Origin: a virus
DNA: 64,000 nucleotides
Virus record (IMG/VR): IMGVR_UViG_3300021181_000006
Location: 120,467-184,466 of that record
Reading direction: 5' to 3' (one strand)
The translations under genes and the position numbers were made by a program. Positions 7,342 through 16,090 of the stretch are shown piece after piece. How positions within the stretch are numbered: position 1 is the stretch's first letter; each line of letters opens with the position of its first letter. Below the pieces are notes generated by a model, which was not told the origin of the DNA, did not search any database, and worked only from the letters and a program-made list of their open reading frames with translations.

Positions 7342-7913
7342 TATACCCACGCCTAATGGCGGTGGTTATACTCATTTTGGTTTATTTGCCACCAGCAACT
7401 TCGTTTTCTAATGAAGATGAGTTCATATCGGTAACACCACGTGCTCAACATGTGGCGTTACCGGTACAGATTCAGATTCCTAAGATTACACCTATTATAT
7501 ATACAGTTTTTGATGGAGAAACATTTGCAGTCTTACCAAACGGTATACTCAGTGATGCCAACGGATACCACTGGAAGCTATTGGAAGTCATTACCACCGC
7601 TTATACCTATCGCAGTGGCATTGAAAATGAAACAACGGCAACTCTTCAAGATGCTATTGCCAGCTACGGGATCGCTTCTTGCCCTGGAGCCCTACCTTAT
7701 GGCACATTGGTACACGTACCCAATTACGGTACCTATATCGTCGATGATTGTGGGCGTATTCCTAACGAGCAATTTGCTCGCGGAAATATTCTCCTAGATC
7801 TCAGAATACCACATCGTCGTTATGATGGCGTATGGCGTTCTGAAGCAGAATGTGTCAATATCTGTAATAAGCATGGTGTACAACATACTGTTGTGTTAGT
7901 TCAAGTTAATTGA
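7338..7913 (+). CDS. exported 3D-domain protein, likely cell-wall active, 191 aa
   Basis: An N-terminal hydrophobic segment (about residues 5-21) is followed by S-F-S, consistent with a signal peptide. Residues about 110-158 match the 3D (Asp-Asp-Asp) fold of MltA/YuiC-like murein enzymes: GIASCPGALPYGTLVHVPNYG, IVDDCG (Asp136, Asp137) and LLDLRI (Asp154). Such domains sit in peptidoglycan-cleaving lytic transglycosylases and resuscitation factors. Here it may act in lysis or entry. The enzymatic role is inferred from the motif spacing. It runs 13 bases into the convergent nuclease gene. Confidence 0.7.
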   Translation: MIYPRLMAVVILILVYLPPATSFSNEDEFISVTPRAQHVALPVQIQIPKITPIIYTVFDGETFAVLPNGILSDANGYHWKLLEVITTAYTYRSGIENETTATLQDAIASYGIASCPGALPYGTLVHVPNYGTYIVDDCGRIPNEQFARGNILLDLRIPHRRYDGVWRSEAECVNICNKHGVQHTVVLVQVN

Positions 7914-8614
7914 GGATATGCATGGCGTTTAGGTAAAACAATACCTAAACGCTTAGCATATTTCTTAATTGCATTATCACTTACTCCAAGTATTTTTCCT
8001 ATAGATACATAGGATTTATGAGCAATAAGTATTTCTAAATCTTCTTTCGATATATGTATCTTGCGTTTTAATCTACGAATAGCTAAAAAATCATCTGAAT
8101 TATTATAACAAGATCTACATAAACCTGACTTTGTATCTTGCGATAGAATATTTTTGCAATTGATACAATGTATTACTTTTTTTGTCTTAATATAATAAGA
8201 ATAGTCTACTTTAGACAGATTGTAATCAGACTTTATCTTTTCTATTAATAACTTTATAAAATGCTCATCATACATTAGTGAATAATGATATTCATATAAA
8301 GACCATCCATGTGATAAAATTAAATTTCTTCTGTTTTGATAATAATCTTTCAATGTACCATCAGAGTTATAATGTTGATTGCCATTGATTTCGATACCAA
8401 CCTTTTTATCAGGGAAAGCAATATCTATAGAAAAAAATCTTTCTGGAAAGAGCGGCTGAAACTCAGGAACGTATGATATATTATTATCGATTAGTATATT
8501 TTTCAGTATTTCACATGGAACAGATGTAAATTTTTTGCTAGATTTCCATGGATGCTTTTCAGGGTTATTACGAAGATACATCCTACGAGCTTGTGATTTT
8601 AACGGATATTTCAT
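7901..8614 (-). CDS. homing-type PD-(D/E)XK endonuclease with zinc ribbon and HTH, 237 aa
   Basis: Glu35, then Asp64 (FSIDIAF) and IEINGNQHY (74-82) form the catalytic core seen in DUF559/Vsr-like and EDxHD-type homing nucleases. A zinc ribbon follows (CINC ... CRSC, about 149-170), then a C-terminal helix-turn-helix (VSIGKILGVSDNAIKKYAKR). It is read against all neighbours, is AT-rich, and sits between the 3D gene and a tRNA-like sequence, the usual picture of a free-standing selfish nuclease gene. The target is unknown. Confidence 0.75.
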   Translation of the reverse strand: MKYPLKSQARRMYLRNNPEKHPWKSSKKFTSVPCEILKNILIDNNISYVPEFQPLFPERFFSIDIAFPDKKVGIEINGNQHYNSDGTLKDYYQNRRNLILSHGWSLYEYHYSLMYDEHFIKLLIEKIKSDYNLSKVDYSYYIKTKKVIHCINCKNILSQDTKSGLCRSCYNNSDDFLAIRRLKRKIHISKEDLEILIAHKSYVSIGKILGVSDNAIKKYAKRLGIVLPKRHAYPQLT

Positions 8615-8640
8615 AAGCGAACCTAATAAATATTGTTATA

Positions 8641-8657
8641 TTGGTATAATATTATTG
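8641..8657 (+). promoter_or_regulatory. promoter-like GGTATAAT before the tRNA-like gene
   Basis: TTGGTATAATATTATTG matches the GGTATAAT signal used elsewhere on the + strand. Transcription starting about 7 bases after it would produce the tRNA-like sequence with a leader of roughly 25 bases, and then the two small membrane protein genes. Confidence 0.5.
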
Positions 8658-8681
8658 TTGGTTCGATTGAGAAGTCAACTT

Positions 8682-8760
8682 GCCATTGTATCGGAACCGC
8701 CTTCTAAGCGGTAGCCCCGTAACTGGATCAATGTAGGTTCAACTCCTACCGATGGCGCCA
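8682..8760 (+). tRNA. tRNA-Arg(TCT)-like sequence lacking a D-arm
   Basis: Acceptor GCCATTG (8682-8688) pairs with CGATGGC (8750-8756), followed by G and encoded CCA. The T-arm is GTAGG-TTCAACT-CCTAC (8733-8749). The anticodon arm ACCGC-CTTCTAA-GCGGT (8696-8712) gives anticodon TCT (Arg, AGA). However, only 7 bases separate the acceptor from the anticodon stem, so no D-arm fits, while 20 bases lie between anticodon and T arms. It is either degenerate or rearranged, or a tRNA mimic. Confidence 0.6.
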
Positions 8761-8764
8761 AACG

Positions 8765-8896
8765 ATGAAACTTATCATACAGATCATCATTATACTTTTG
8801 ATCGCTCAGGCTTCTGAGCAGAATAAAGATGTTACTATGCTCGTGATATTACTTATAGCCACATTCATCATAAACGATAGAGACGATCACCGATGA
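8765..8896 (+). CDS. small membrane protein, 43 aa
   Basis: A short frame right after the tRNA-like CCA. Two hydrophobic stretches (LIIQIIIILLIA and MLVILLIATFII) are separated by a polar EQNKD turn, with a charged end NDRDDHR. Size and topology would suit a holin- or spanin-like or regulatory membrane peptide; no family is recognised. It overlaps the next gene by ATGA. Confidence 0.5.
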   Translation: MKLIIQIIIILLIAQASEQNKDVTMLVILLIATFIINDRDDHR

Positions 8897-9060
8897 CCAT
8901 TTTCTGGTCTGTAGCCGCGCATATCTTCTATGCCATCATTATCATGTATATTGTGATGTGCGCATTTATTATTCTTATTGCCTGTATCGCTACAGGCTTT
9001 TATATCCATGACACTATAAAGGGTTTTTATGAGTCCAGAAAAAACAAAGTATCTACTTGA
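8893..9060 (+). CDS. small membrane protein, 55 aa
   Basis: Starts in the ATGA overlap. One long hydrophobic segment (residues 5-36, AAHIFYAIIIMYIVMCAFII onward) is followed by a basic tail ESRKNKV. It overlaps the next gene by 32 bases. With the previous gene it forms a coupled pair of tiny membrane proteins near the 3D-domain gene, so a lysis role is possible but unproven. Confidence 0.5.
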   Translation: MTIFWSVAAHIFYAIIIMYIVMCAFIILIACIATGFYIHDTIKGFYESRKNKVST

Positions 9061-9430
9061 ATCGTTTCCTAAGCTCTATGCTAGCCATATGCTGCCCATG
9101 AGTGAAAGTCTTATGTGTTTTGGTTTTGAGCACAGTGATGGTTGGTACGATATTATTCATACGCTCTCTTCGGAGCTAGAGACGCTCAATAACAATGGCG
9201 CTACGATTACCGCTGAACAGGTGAAAGAAAAGTATGGTACGCTACGTTTCTATATCAGCTATAATGATGAGACTACTAAAGAGCAAGTAAATCAGGCCAA
9301 TATTTTTATTGGAGAGGCTGAATTCAGATCAGCAAAAACCTGTGAGGGATGCGGCAAACCTGGAAAGATACAAGGTACAGGTTGGATCTATACCGCATGC
9401 GATGAGTGTTTTAAACCGAAAAGAGTGTAG
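9029..9430 (+). CDS. conserved phage protein with C-terminal zinc ribbon, 133 aa
   Basis: It matches a phage family I recognise by pattern: a GWYDIIHTLSSELE element, then VKEKYGTLRFYISY, and a final CEGCGKPG ... CDEC zinc ribbon. The biological role of the family is not known to me. Start ATG at 9029 follows AAAGGG. It is the first gene of a likely unit with the 59-residue protein and the fibres. Confidence 0.7.
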   Translation: MSPEKTKYLLESFPKLYASHMLPMSESLMCFGFEHSDGWYDIIHTLSSELETLNNNGATITAEQVKEKYGTLRFYISYNDETTKEQVNQANIFIGEAEFRSAKTCEGCGKPGKIQGTGWIYTACDECFKPKRV

Positions 9431-9475
9431 CTCTTTTCTTCTGAGGCTCAGTGCACTATACTACCAGGAGTATCC

Positions 9476-9655
9476 ATGGACGATGACACTAAATTCAGAA
9501 TACAAATTGCTTCAACCATCTTAAGTGGGAAAATTGGACATATTAATCTACACCCCGATGACCCAGCTATTGAGAATTATGCACTGGTAGCCTTACATAT
9601 AGCTGATCGACTCATAGCTTTATCAACATCAAATAAGAATCAAGAACACGCATAA
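9476..9655 (+). CDS. hypothetical small protein, 59 aa
   Basis: The short frame MDDDTKFRIQIASTILSGKI has a good AGGAG 7-8 bases upstream and ends one base before the ATG of the first fibre gene. It is mostly helical, without membrane segments. Function is unknown; position suggests co-expression with the tail fibre genes. Confidence 0.6.
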   Translation: MDDDTKFRIQIASTILSGKIGHINLHPDDPAIENYALVALHIADRLIALSTSNKNQEHA

Positions 9656-9656
9656 T

Positions 9657-10688
9657 ATGACACAATACATCAAGCCACATCCTCCTGGAATGACTGATAA
9701 CGCAGCTATTGGCTTTGTTATTGGGGATACGTGGCTTGATGTATCGGTGCAGCCATCTGATCTTTATGTTTTAGTTAATATATCTCGTATTGATGCAGTA
9801 TGGCGTAAGACATCATTCTCTGATAGCGGTGGTGGTGGAGGCGGCGGCTCGACTAACGTTCCTATTGGCGCTCTTGCCTTTGGTGACGGATTAGAGCCAG
9901 CTGGTGTTACTGGTGATCCTGATGGTATCATCTACGATGACGAAGATCAGGCCCTCGTATTTCCTAACTTATGGTCTATCGACTTTACTGATTCTATTGG
10001 TGGTTCTGCAGGGTTTATAGCTGATGTTGATGAGTTAACGTTTGTTACTACAAATACCGCTAGCGAGCCTGTACTTGCCATTCAGATTGATATGAATAAT
10101 GCTTCACCAGCGGTGAATGTATTAATACCATTGGATATGACAGCCGCATTTGGAGATAGTGCATTTATTTACTTCCCAGCTCCAGATGGCACTACTGGTG
10201 GATTTAACTTCGAATACGATGCAGACGCTCAGGGAACGCTCACGCTCAATGATGATCTTGGCAATACATATTTTAGATTCAATACATTAGATACGACTAT
10301 TACGCCAAATGGTCCAACTATTTCGATGGGTGTGCCGCTGAATTGTCTTCTTGGAGATCCTATTTTTGGATTAACAACAGAAGATAATCGATATTTTCCA
10401 ACAGTAACAACGCAAACGTATACTATTATACAATTTGCCAATACGACACGACAGTTCTCTGAACTGGTAATTCAGCTTGCCTCAGGTACCTGTACCGTGA
10501 CATTCAAGATTAATAGTGTTTCTATTACTGGTATGACCAATATAGCAGTTACTAGCGTTCAAGGATTCCATGCAGGAGTCAACGGAGTAGATAATGTTTT
10601 ATCTGCTGGTGATAAACTGACCATGGTAGTTACTGCGGCTTCAACTCCAGTGGACCTGAGCTTTTCTCTGCCTGGTTTAACTCAGTAA
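9657..10688 (+). CDS. tail fibre-like protein, 343 aa
   Basis: Residues 1-60 (TQYIKPHPPGMTDNAAIGFV ... VWRKTSFSD) are shared with the proteins at 10983 and 15175 and probably attach the fibre to the virion. A poly-Gly hinge (about residues 59-66) leads to beta-rich domains. The C-terminal sandwich (GTCTVTFKINSVSITG ... AGDKLTMVV) is shared with the 426-residue protein and is typical of phage fibre tips. It probably binds the host surface. Role inferred from architecture. Confidence 0.7.
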   Translation: MTQYIKPHPPGMTDNAAIGFVIGDTWLDVSVQPSDLYVLVNISRIDAVWRKTSFSDSGGGGGGGSTNVPIGALAFGDGLEPAGVTGDPDGIIYDDEDQALVFPNLWSIDFTDSIGGSAGFIADVDELTFVTTNTASEPVLAIQIDMNNASPAVNVLIPLDMTAAFGDSAFIYFPAPDGTTGGFNFEYDADAQGTLTLNDDLGNTYFRFNTLDTTITPNGPTISMGVPLNCLLGDPIFGLTTEDNRYFPTVTTQTYTIIQFANTTRQFSELVIQLASGTCTVTFKINSVSITGMTNIAVTSVQGFHAGVNGVDNVLSAGDKLTMVVTAASTPVDLSFSLPGLTQ

Positions 10689-10696
10689 GGTGACAT

Positions 10697-10972
10697 ATGA
10701 AACATAAGAAAATTCAATTACCTACGCCTAAGGAAGCACCTACACCTGCAGTAGTAGCAGCTCGGCGTACTCAATGGCTCATGGAACATCAGACTAAAAC
10801 CAATACAAAGCTAGCCAGTAATAATGCTCCTGTAGTCTGTGTCGTGCATACCGAGCCAGACCTTGGACAAATGAATATCGATGGCACTATCATGAATTTC
10901 ACCAAAGGCGCACAAATAACTTTAAAGCGTAAGTATGCATCCAGACTCCATCGCTTTGTGACTATTAAGTAA
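10697..10972 (+). CDS. hypothetical protein between fibre genes, 91 aa
   Basis: Starts 8 bases after the first fibre gene with an AAGGTG site. A Pro/Ala/Lys-rich N-terminus (PTPKEAPTPAVVAARR) is followed by a beta-like part (NIDGTIMNFTKGAQITLKRK). It may be a small virion or assembly protein given its place in the fibre cluster. No family recognised. Confidence 0.55.
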   Translation: MKHKKIQLPTPKEAPTPAVVAARRTQWLMEHQTKTNTKLASNNAPVVCVVHTEPDLGQMNIDGTIMNFTKGAQITLKRKYASRLHRFVTIK

Positions 10973-10982
10973 AGAAATACCA

Positions 10983-12263
10983 ATGACACAATACGTTAAA
11001 CCGCATCCTCCTGGTAAAACAGATAACACCGTTCTCGGCTTTATTGTTGGAGATGAATGGCTTGACGTATCCGTACAGCCAGCTGACCAGTATGTCCTGG
11101 TGAATACCTCACGGGTCGATGGGGTATGGCGTAAAGTGTCATTTACTGATGGCGTTTCTGGCGTTGCATCGCTGAATGCATTAACTGGCGCTCTTACATT
11201 AGTAGCCGGTAGTAATATTACTATTACTCCATCTGGAACTAATATCACTATTGCTTCTTCTGGTGGAGGAAGTGGTGGTAGTACCAATGTTCCTGCCAAT
11301 GCTTTAGCATTTGGCGATGGATTAAGTACTCCGGGAGTCACAGGTGATCCTAATATCGCCTATACCGGTGAAGGCTTTAGTTTAGCTAACGGATATACGA
11401 TTGGTTTCGATGATACCGTAGGTGGTGTTTCTGGTATCGGAACTAGTAGTGATGCATTAATTCTTTATACGACAAACACAACACAAGTAGCCTCAGCAGC
11501 GCTGACTATTGATCTTAATAATGATACGCCTAACGCTACATTCTCTATTCCAGTAAAATCTTCGCTTATCACACTGAATGGTGGCTCCGCTACGGTGGTG
11601 TGGAATGATATCGATGGTAGAGATCCATCGTATACAGCATTTGTATCTGGCGCATGGACGATTTTCTCAACCCAAAGTTCCATGAATGTCATGACTGTTG
11701 ACTTTGATGGTAGACTAAACCTTTTTGGCCCAACTGGACTTCAGGGTCTGTACGCTTCACAAGGAAATTTAATACTGGATGCCTCTGGTGCTAGAGTCAA
11801 TATTAGTGGTACTGGAAACGTTACTGTCACTGGTATTTTACAAGCCTCATCCGATGCCACCTATGATATAGGAACATCTGGGGCTAATAGATTTAATAAT
11901 CTCTGGCTGGCTGGTAATATTAGCATTGATGGCGGTGGCATTACTGGCCTTATCGAGCAGATCCCAGGTCTTATTGAGAGTCCTGTCGCTAAAACTTACT
12001 TTATTATTCTCTCGAATGTTGTTCCTTTAGCTATTAATAATATCACTATTCAAGCGGTTTCTGGCGGAACATGCACAGCATCACTGCAAATTAACAGCAC
12101 GAGCATTACTGGACTCGATTCTATGGCGGTATCCGTAACGCCTCAGACCATTACTGCAACAGGCTTAAATACTATGGTAGCTGGCGATATCCTTTCATTA
12201 GTAGTAACGTCGCCTTCGAGTCCTCAGGATATGGCTTTCGTCATTCAGACTACGAGAAGCTAA
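10983..12263 (+). CDS. tail fibre-like protein, 426 aa
   Basis: A paralogue of the 343-residue fibre over most of its length: the same N-terminal domain (TQYVKPHPPGKTDNTVLGF ... VWRKVSF), then STNVPANALAFGDGL after a Ser/Gly hinge, and the C-terminal GTCTASLQINSTSITG sandwich. An inserted middle (residues about 220-320) is unique. The TAATG overlap couples it to the next gene. Probably a second receptor-binding or chaperoned fibre. Confidence 0.7.
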   Translation: MTQYVKPHPPGKTDNTVLGFIVGDEWLDVSVQPADQYVLVNTSRVDGVWRKVSFTDGVSGVASLNALTGALTLVAGSNITITPSGTNITIASSGGGSGGSTNVPANALAFGDGLSTPGVTGDPNIAYTGEGFSLANGYTIGFDDTVGGVSGIGTSSDALILYTTNTTQVASAALTIDLNNDTPNATFSIPVKSSLITLNGGSATVVWNDIDGRDPSYTAFVSGAWTIFSTQSSMNVMTVDFDGRLNLFGPTGLQGLYASQGNLILDASGARVNISGTGNVTVTGILQASSDATYDIGTSGANRFNNLWLAGNISIDGGGITGLIEQIPGLIESPVAKTYFIILSNVVPLAINNITIQAVSGGTCTASLQINSTSITGLDSMAVSVTPQTITATGLNTMVAGDILSLVVTSPSSPQDMAFVIQTTRS

Positions 12264-15148
12264 TGGCCTGGATTCATCAAAAACCTGATGCGAATGGGCT
12301 TCAGCGTGATGCGAGCTTTCACGACTTAGCGCAGATGCCTATTACGAATGCACATGGTCGCATGACCTCTGCGTTTGATCCATCCAGTAATACTATTACT
12401 CCTTGCGGAACTCTTCGCCAGAGAGTGATGCATATTGGCGTTGAATCGCATGAATTATTTCTTATTGAGTCTGTTTCACAGAATATTATGGCTGCTGGAT
12501 CCAGTGATAGCTGGGTAAATCCTTGCTGGAATACTGTCAATAACTGTACCTGCGCTCAGGATGGAACTGATCCGGGTGGTCTGCCTACATTTATTCTGAC
12601 TCCTACGACCACGAATGGAACGCATTATTACGGACAGACTATTCCATTCCCAGCTGGTGCCAATGTTATCTCATTCTACGTAAAAGCGAATGGTTATACA
12701 GGTGTAGCCATCGGTATGTGGGATAATAACAATAGCACTTATCAACAAGGTTTTCTTGATCTGACGACAGGTCAAGATACAGGCGCTGGTACCGCTATGT
12801 ATGCAGAAAGCCTGGATGGTGGATGGTATCGTGTCTGGTGCTCACGTACCTGGGCATCTGGGGCAAGTAATGACAGTAATTTTAGTATTAATATAGGACA
12901 AAATGCCGGTACATATACGTATGCTGGAGATGGTATTTCTGGCATCCTCGTAACACAACCGGCGGTTGAGACCGGGTTAACGAAACCGACATCATGGATT
13001 AGTGGGCGCAATGCAGTCATCCATAGTACTGATGTGAGTGATGCTTCATGGGGTCCGAGTAATCTCACGGTTACGGCTAACCAAGCAGTGGATCCTATCA
13101 GTGGATTGATGACAGCAGCATTGTTGACAGAGAATACTGCTTCTGCTGCTCATTTTATGACTCAATCTATTACTACTATCAATGGTCTCTATATTTGTCA
13201 TAGTGCTTATTATAAGCCAACCGGCAGAACATGGTTACTGCTGAATAATGGTCCAACATCGAATGGATGTTGGTTTAATTGTACTGGGGCAGGTACTGTC
13301 GGTAGCCCGAATGGGATTATTAGTTCATCTGGTATTGTAGCGCTCACAGGACCATTAGCTGGCTGGTATCGTTGTTGGTTTGTATCACAAGCTGGATCGT
13401 CAAATAATGCCCAGGTGTACACTTCCACTGGAGATACGGTCTATACCTATCTTGGTACTGGTATATCATGTGGGTATTTAGCGAATATCCAGGTAGAGCC
13501 AGTTGGTCTGAATATTACTCCATATCCTGATTCGGCTAACTTAATCCTTGATGCGGCGAATCTTGCAGATGCGACCCATTGGAATGGTGGAGCTATTATT
13601 GGAGTCTCATCATTCGTTACCGATCCACGTGGTGGAACCGATGCTTTTACGATTACGAATGGTGCTGGTGGTATTTATGATGCTTTATTTCAATCTATTA
13701 CGACATTACCGAATAATGGTCCAGTTTTAATATCATTTTATATTAAGCATGGTAATACGACGGCATCTGCTATACAAATTTATGATACAACAGCGAATAC
13801 TGGTCGTGGCATATTAGAGGTCGTATGGACAGGCAATCTTATTACTGCTATTAATACATTAGGCAGTAATCTTGTCCCATTAGGATGTGGATATATTGCG
13901 TTGCAAAATGGCTGGTATCGGGTCATGGCGTTGTCTGCTAATGGGATTATTGCTAGCAATGCCAATGGTATTTATATTTATCCTGGTCAACCTGGCGTAC
14001 AGAGCGCTGGAAACTTCTGTTACGGTTATGGTCCTCAGGTTACAGCACTAGCTCCTACTGCCTATTGGGGAGTAAATGGTACGGTAGGCGGTAGGGATAC
14101 TGAAGATGTATACGCTGATATTAGCTCGATTTCAGATACACGTGTGAATTATTTAGGATGTTCTGAGCAGTTCGATAATGGTGGTAACTGGATCTATAAC
14201 AATACGAGTATAAGTGCTAACGCTGGTACGGATCCTAATGGCAATATGTATGCTGATGATCTGGTCGAAACGGGAACCAGCGTACTCCAATACTATGTGG
14301 CAACTTCTGCTCCGGTTGGATCTGCTGGTAACTGGGTATTTTTGTGTCGTATCAAGCCTACGGGTCGAACATGGTGTACACTACAGATGTATGATACTGG
14401 TATTAACCAGACAGTTGGTAACTACTTCGGTTTGACTGGTAGTGGAATTGTCGGAGTACCTGCAGGTAATACACCAAATAATGCCACTATTACTGGTCCA
14501 GACAGCGAGGGATACTATCGCTGTGCCCTGTTCGTGACTTTAATCGGCTCCGCTTACGCGCTCATTGTTACTGCCATATCAAACGGTGTGCAAAACGCGA
14601 CTGGATTAAACGCATCAGCCCTTCGTCTGTTCGGCGCTCAGCTCGTTCCTGGTACGGTGGATCCTGGTAACGCTGGATACTTACCGACACAAAGTGCAGT
14701 GACCTCACCTCAAACGGGCCTGAGTACTACTGGTGGCAGTATGGTTGCCGTAGGTATTCCATATACAGGATATGCTAATAGTGGCAATTACTATAGTCAT
14801 GTTGGTAATGCCAATTTCGTCATGGATGGATCTGGTGGTGGTCAGATGTACCGTAATGTCAACGCCGGTTCTCCTATTAGCCAGACGGTTGATGTCATCA
14901 ATATGGCTATTCTGACATGGAGCGTGAAAGATGATATTGTCATATTATACGCTGGCGGTTTACATATTAATTCAGCAGTAGTAGGACAGGCAAACTGTCC
15001 TCTGAGCGCCAATGTTCAGGGAATCCCTATTGGATCACTCTTTGGAGCGAGTAATTATAATGGATGGGTATGGCTTGGTTATTTCCATAACCGGGTGCTC
15101 TATCCATCCGAATGTATCACCCTTGCCAAAGCCTTAGAAAACGCGTAA
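12263..15148 (+). CDS. large tail adhesin with tandem beta repeats, 961 aa
   Basis: Residues about 85-240, 250-420, 425-615 and 630-800 are four repeats of one domain, recognised by a W near the start, a central sandwich, and a GWYR(C/V) motif followed by an IYxYxGxG-like element. This type of carbohydrate-binding-like domain is frequent in phage tail proteins. The last 150 residues look like a LamG/concanavalin sandwich, ending GYFHNRVLYPSECITLAKAL. The N-terminus differs from the other fibres. It probably binds host surface sugar. Start ATG overlaps the previous stop (TAATG). Confidence 0.7.
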   Translation: MAWIHQKPDANGLQRDASFHDLAQMPITNAHGRMTSAFDPSSNTITPCGTLRQRVMHIGVESHELFLIESVSQNIMAAGSSDSWVNPCWNTVNNCTCAQDGTDPGGLPTFILTPTTTNGTHYYGQTIPFPAGANVISFYVKANGYTGVAIGMWDNNNSTYQQGFLDLTTGQDTGAGTAMYAESLDGGWYRVWCSRTWASGASNDSNFSINIGQNAGTYTYAGDGISGILVTQPAVETGLTKPTSWISGRNAVIHSTDVSDASWGPSNLTVTANQAVDPISGLMTAALLTENTASAAHFMTQSITTINGLYICHSAYYKPTGRTWLLLNNGPTSNGCWFNCTGAGTVGSPNGIISSSGIVALTGPLAGWYRCWFVSQAGSSNNAQVYTSTGDTVYTYLGTGISCGYLANIQVEPVGLNITPYPDSANLILDAANLADATHWNGGAIIGVSSFVTDPRGGTDAFTITNGAGGIYDALFQSITTLPNNGPVLISFYIKHGNTTASAIQIYDTTANTGRGILEVVWTGNLITAINTLGSNLVPLGCGYIALQNGWYRVMALSANGIIASNANGIYIYPGQPGVQSAGNFCYGYGPQVTALAPTAYWGVNGTVGGRDTEDVYADISSISDTRVNYLGCSEQFDNGGNWIYNNTSISANAGTDPNGNMYADDLVETGTSVLQYYVATSAPVGSAGNWVFLCRIKPTGRTWCTLQMYDTGINQTVGNYFGLTGSGIVGVPAGNTPNNATITGPDSEGYYRCALFVTLIGSAYALIVTAISNGVQNATGLNASALRLFGAQLVPGTVDPGNAGYLPTQSAVTSPQTGLSTTGGSMVAVGIPYTGYANSGNYYSHVGNANFVMDGSGGGQMYRNVNAGSPISQTVDVINMAILTWSVKDDIVILYAGGLHINSAVVGQANCPLSANVQGIPIGSLFGASNYNGWVWLGYFHNRVLYPSECITLAKALENA

Positions 15149-15174
15149 TATAATCAACCATCCTAGGAAAATAT

Positions 15175-15759
15175 ATGGCCCAATACATTAAAAATCATCC
15201 TCCCGGTGCGGCAGATAATGCGAAGCTTGGCTTCGTTGCTGGCGACCAGTGGATGGATACATCAGTAACTCCTGCTGATCTGTATCAGCTGAGTAATACT
15301 TCACAGAATGCGGCCTCATGGCGCAAAGATTCCTTTTCTGATAATCTGATCGTTGCCACAGCTGATTCAGCGGTAGTAGGTACTTCAGCTCCAGTGGCTG
15401 ATGCCATCCTTGTGCTGAATGCTCCTGCTAGTAAGCATGTTGATATTCAGATTCTGGCATGGTTTAAGGGTTCTGCTGCAGGAAACGTCCTCTTGAACTT
15501 TGGCCTGCCTTCAGGCGCTACAGTGCGCTTCAGCTCAGAGGCAGTTCTGACTGGTAGTACCTATGCTGCTGCACTGTCAACTGGTGGTAATGCGACTCTG
15601 ACTGTTCCAGCTGCTTCTGCGTATACGCTGTATCGTATCTTTGCCAGCGTAACGATGTCTACGACATCTGGCACCGTGAGTTTCGAATGGGGTTCTGATG
15701 GAAGCTCAGCTACCATTACTCGTGGTGCTGGTTCGCGTATGACTTACGATATCGCCTAA
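15175..15759 (+). CDS. short tail fibre-like protein, 194 aa
   Basis: The third copy of the N-terminal domain (AQYIKNHPPGAADNAKLGFV ... SWRKDSFSD), here joined to one beta-sandwich of about 125 residues resembling other phage tail tip domains. The good CCTAGGAAA ribosome binding site and G+C-rich codons suggest strong expression. It is the last gene before a strong hairpin terminator. Likely a virion-attached head fibre or short tail fibre. Confidence 0.65.
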   Translation: MAQYIKNHPPGAADNAKLGFVAGDQWMDTSVTPADLYQLSNTSQNAASWRKDSFSDNLIVATADSAVVGTSAPVADAILVLNAPASKHVDIQILAWFKGSAAGNVLLNFGLPSGATVRFSSEAVLTGSTYAAALSTGGNATLTVPAASAYTLYRIFASVTMSTTSGTVSFEWGSDGSSATITRGAGSRMTYDIA

Positions 15760-15779
15760 TAGTAGTAGTAAATAAATAA

Positions 15780-15812
15780 TAACCTGTCATGGTATAAAGC
15801 TATGACAGGTTA
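15780..15812 (+). terminator. hairpin terminator after the fibre cluster
   Basis: TAACCTGTCAT (15780-15790) pairs perfectly with ATGACAGGTTA (15802-15812), followed by TTTCG. The loop contains GGTATAAAG, the promoter-like box of this phage. So it may combine termination with re-initiation for the next genes. Confidence 0.7.
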
Positions 15813-15834
15813 TTTCGTATCATAATGGAATTAT

Positions 15835-16080
15835 ATGCCATCTTTGCCTCCTAAGAAAGTTATTAAACTTTCTGGTGATCTTTCCCTACGGACTCCTGAT
15901 ATCACACCAAATACGCTATATGACATGCGTGACGTGACTCATGTGAGTTCGTTTACTATTGGTAAGTTCGTTCCACACATGGATTCGGTTCGTATCACGA
16001 ATGTTTCAAGAAACATTCGTGATATCTTTCATGTTCTGAGAATGGATCACATAATTACTGTTGAACCAAGCGCCTTCTAG
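15835..16080 (+). CDS. hypothetical phage protein, 81 aa
   Basis: It begins MPSLPPKKVIKLSGDLSLRT and contains T-P-N-T-L-Y-D-M-R-D. No recognised domain. It is the first gene after the fibre terminator. Ribosome binding is weak (GGAAT). Function is unknown. Confidence 0.55.
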   Translation: MPSLPPKKVIKLSGDLSLRTPDITPNTLYDMRDVTHVSSFTIGKFVPHMDSVRITNVSRNIRDIFHVLRMDHIITVEPSAF

Positions 16081-16090
16081 CGTATCATTG

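Noticed and set aside
10922-11341. Leftward 139-codon frame opposite the 426-residue fibre gene
   Set aside because: Pro/Val-rich low-quality translation opposite a fibre gene with conserved domains; a shadow frame.
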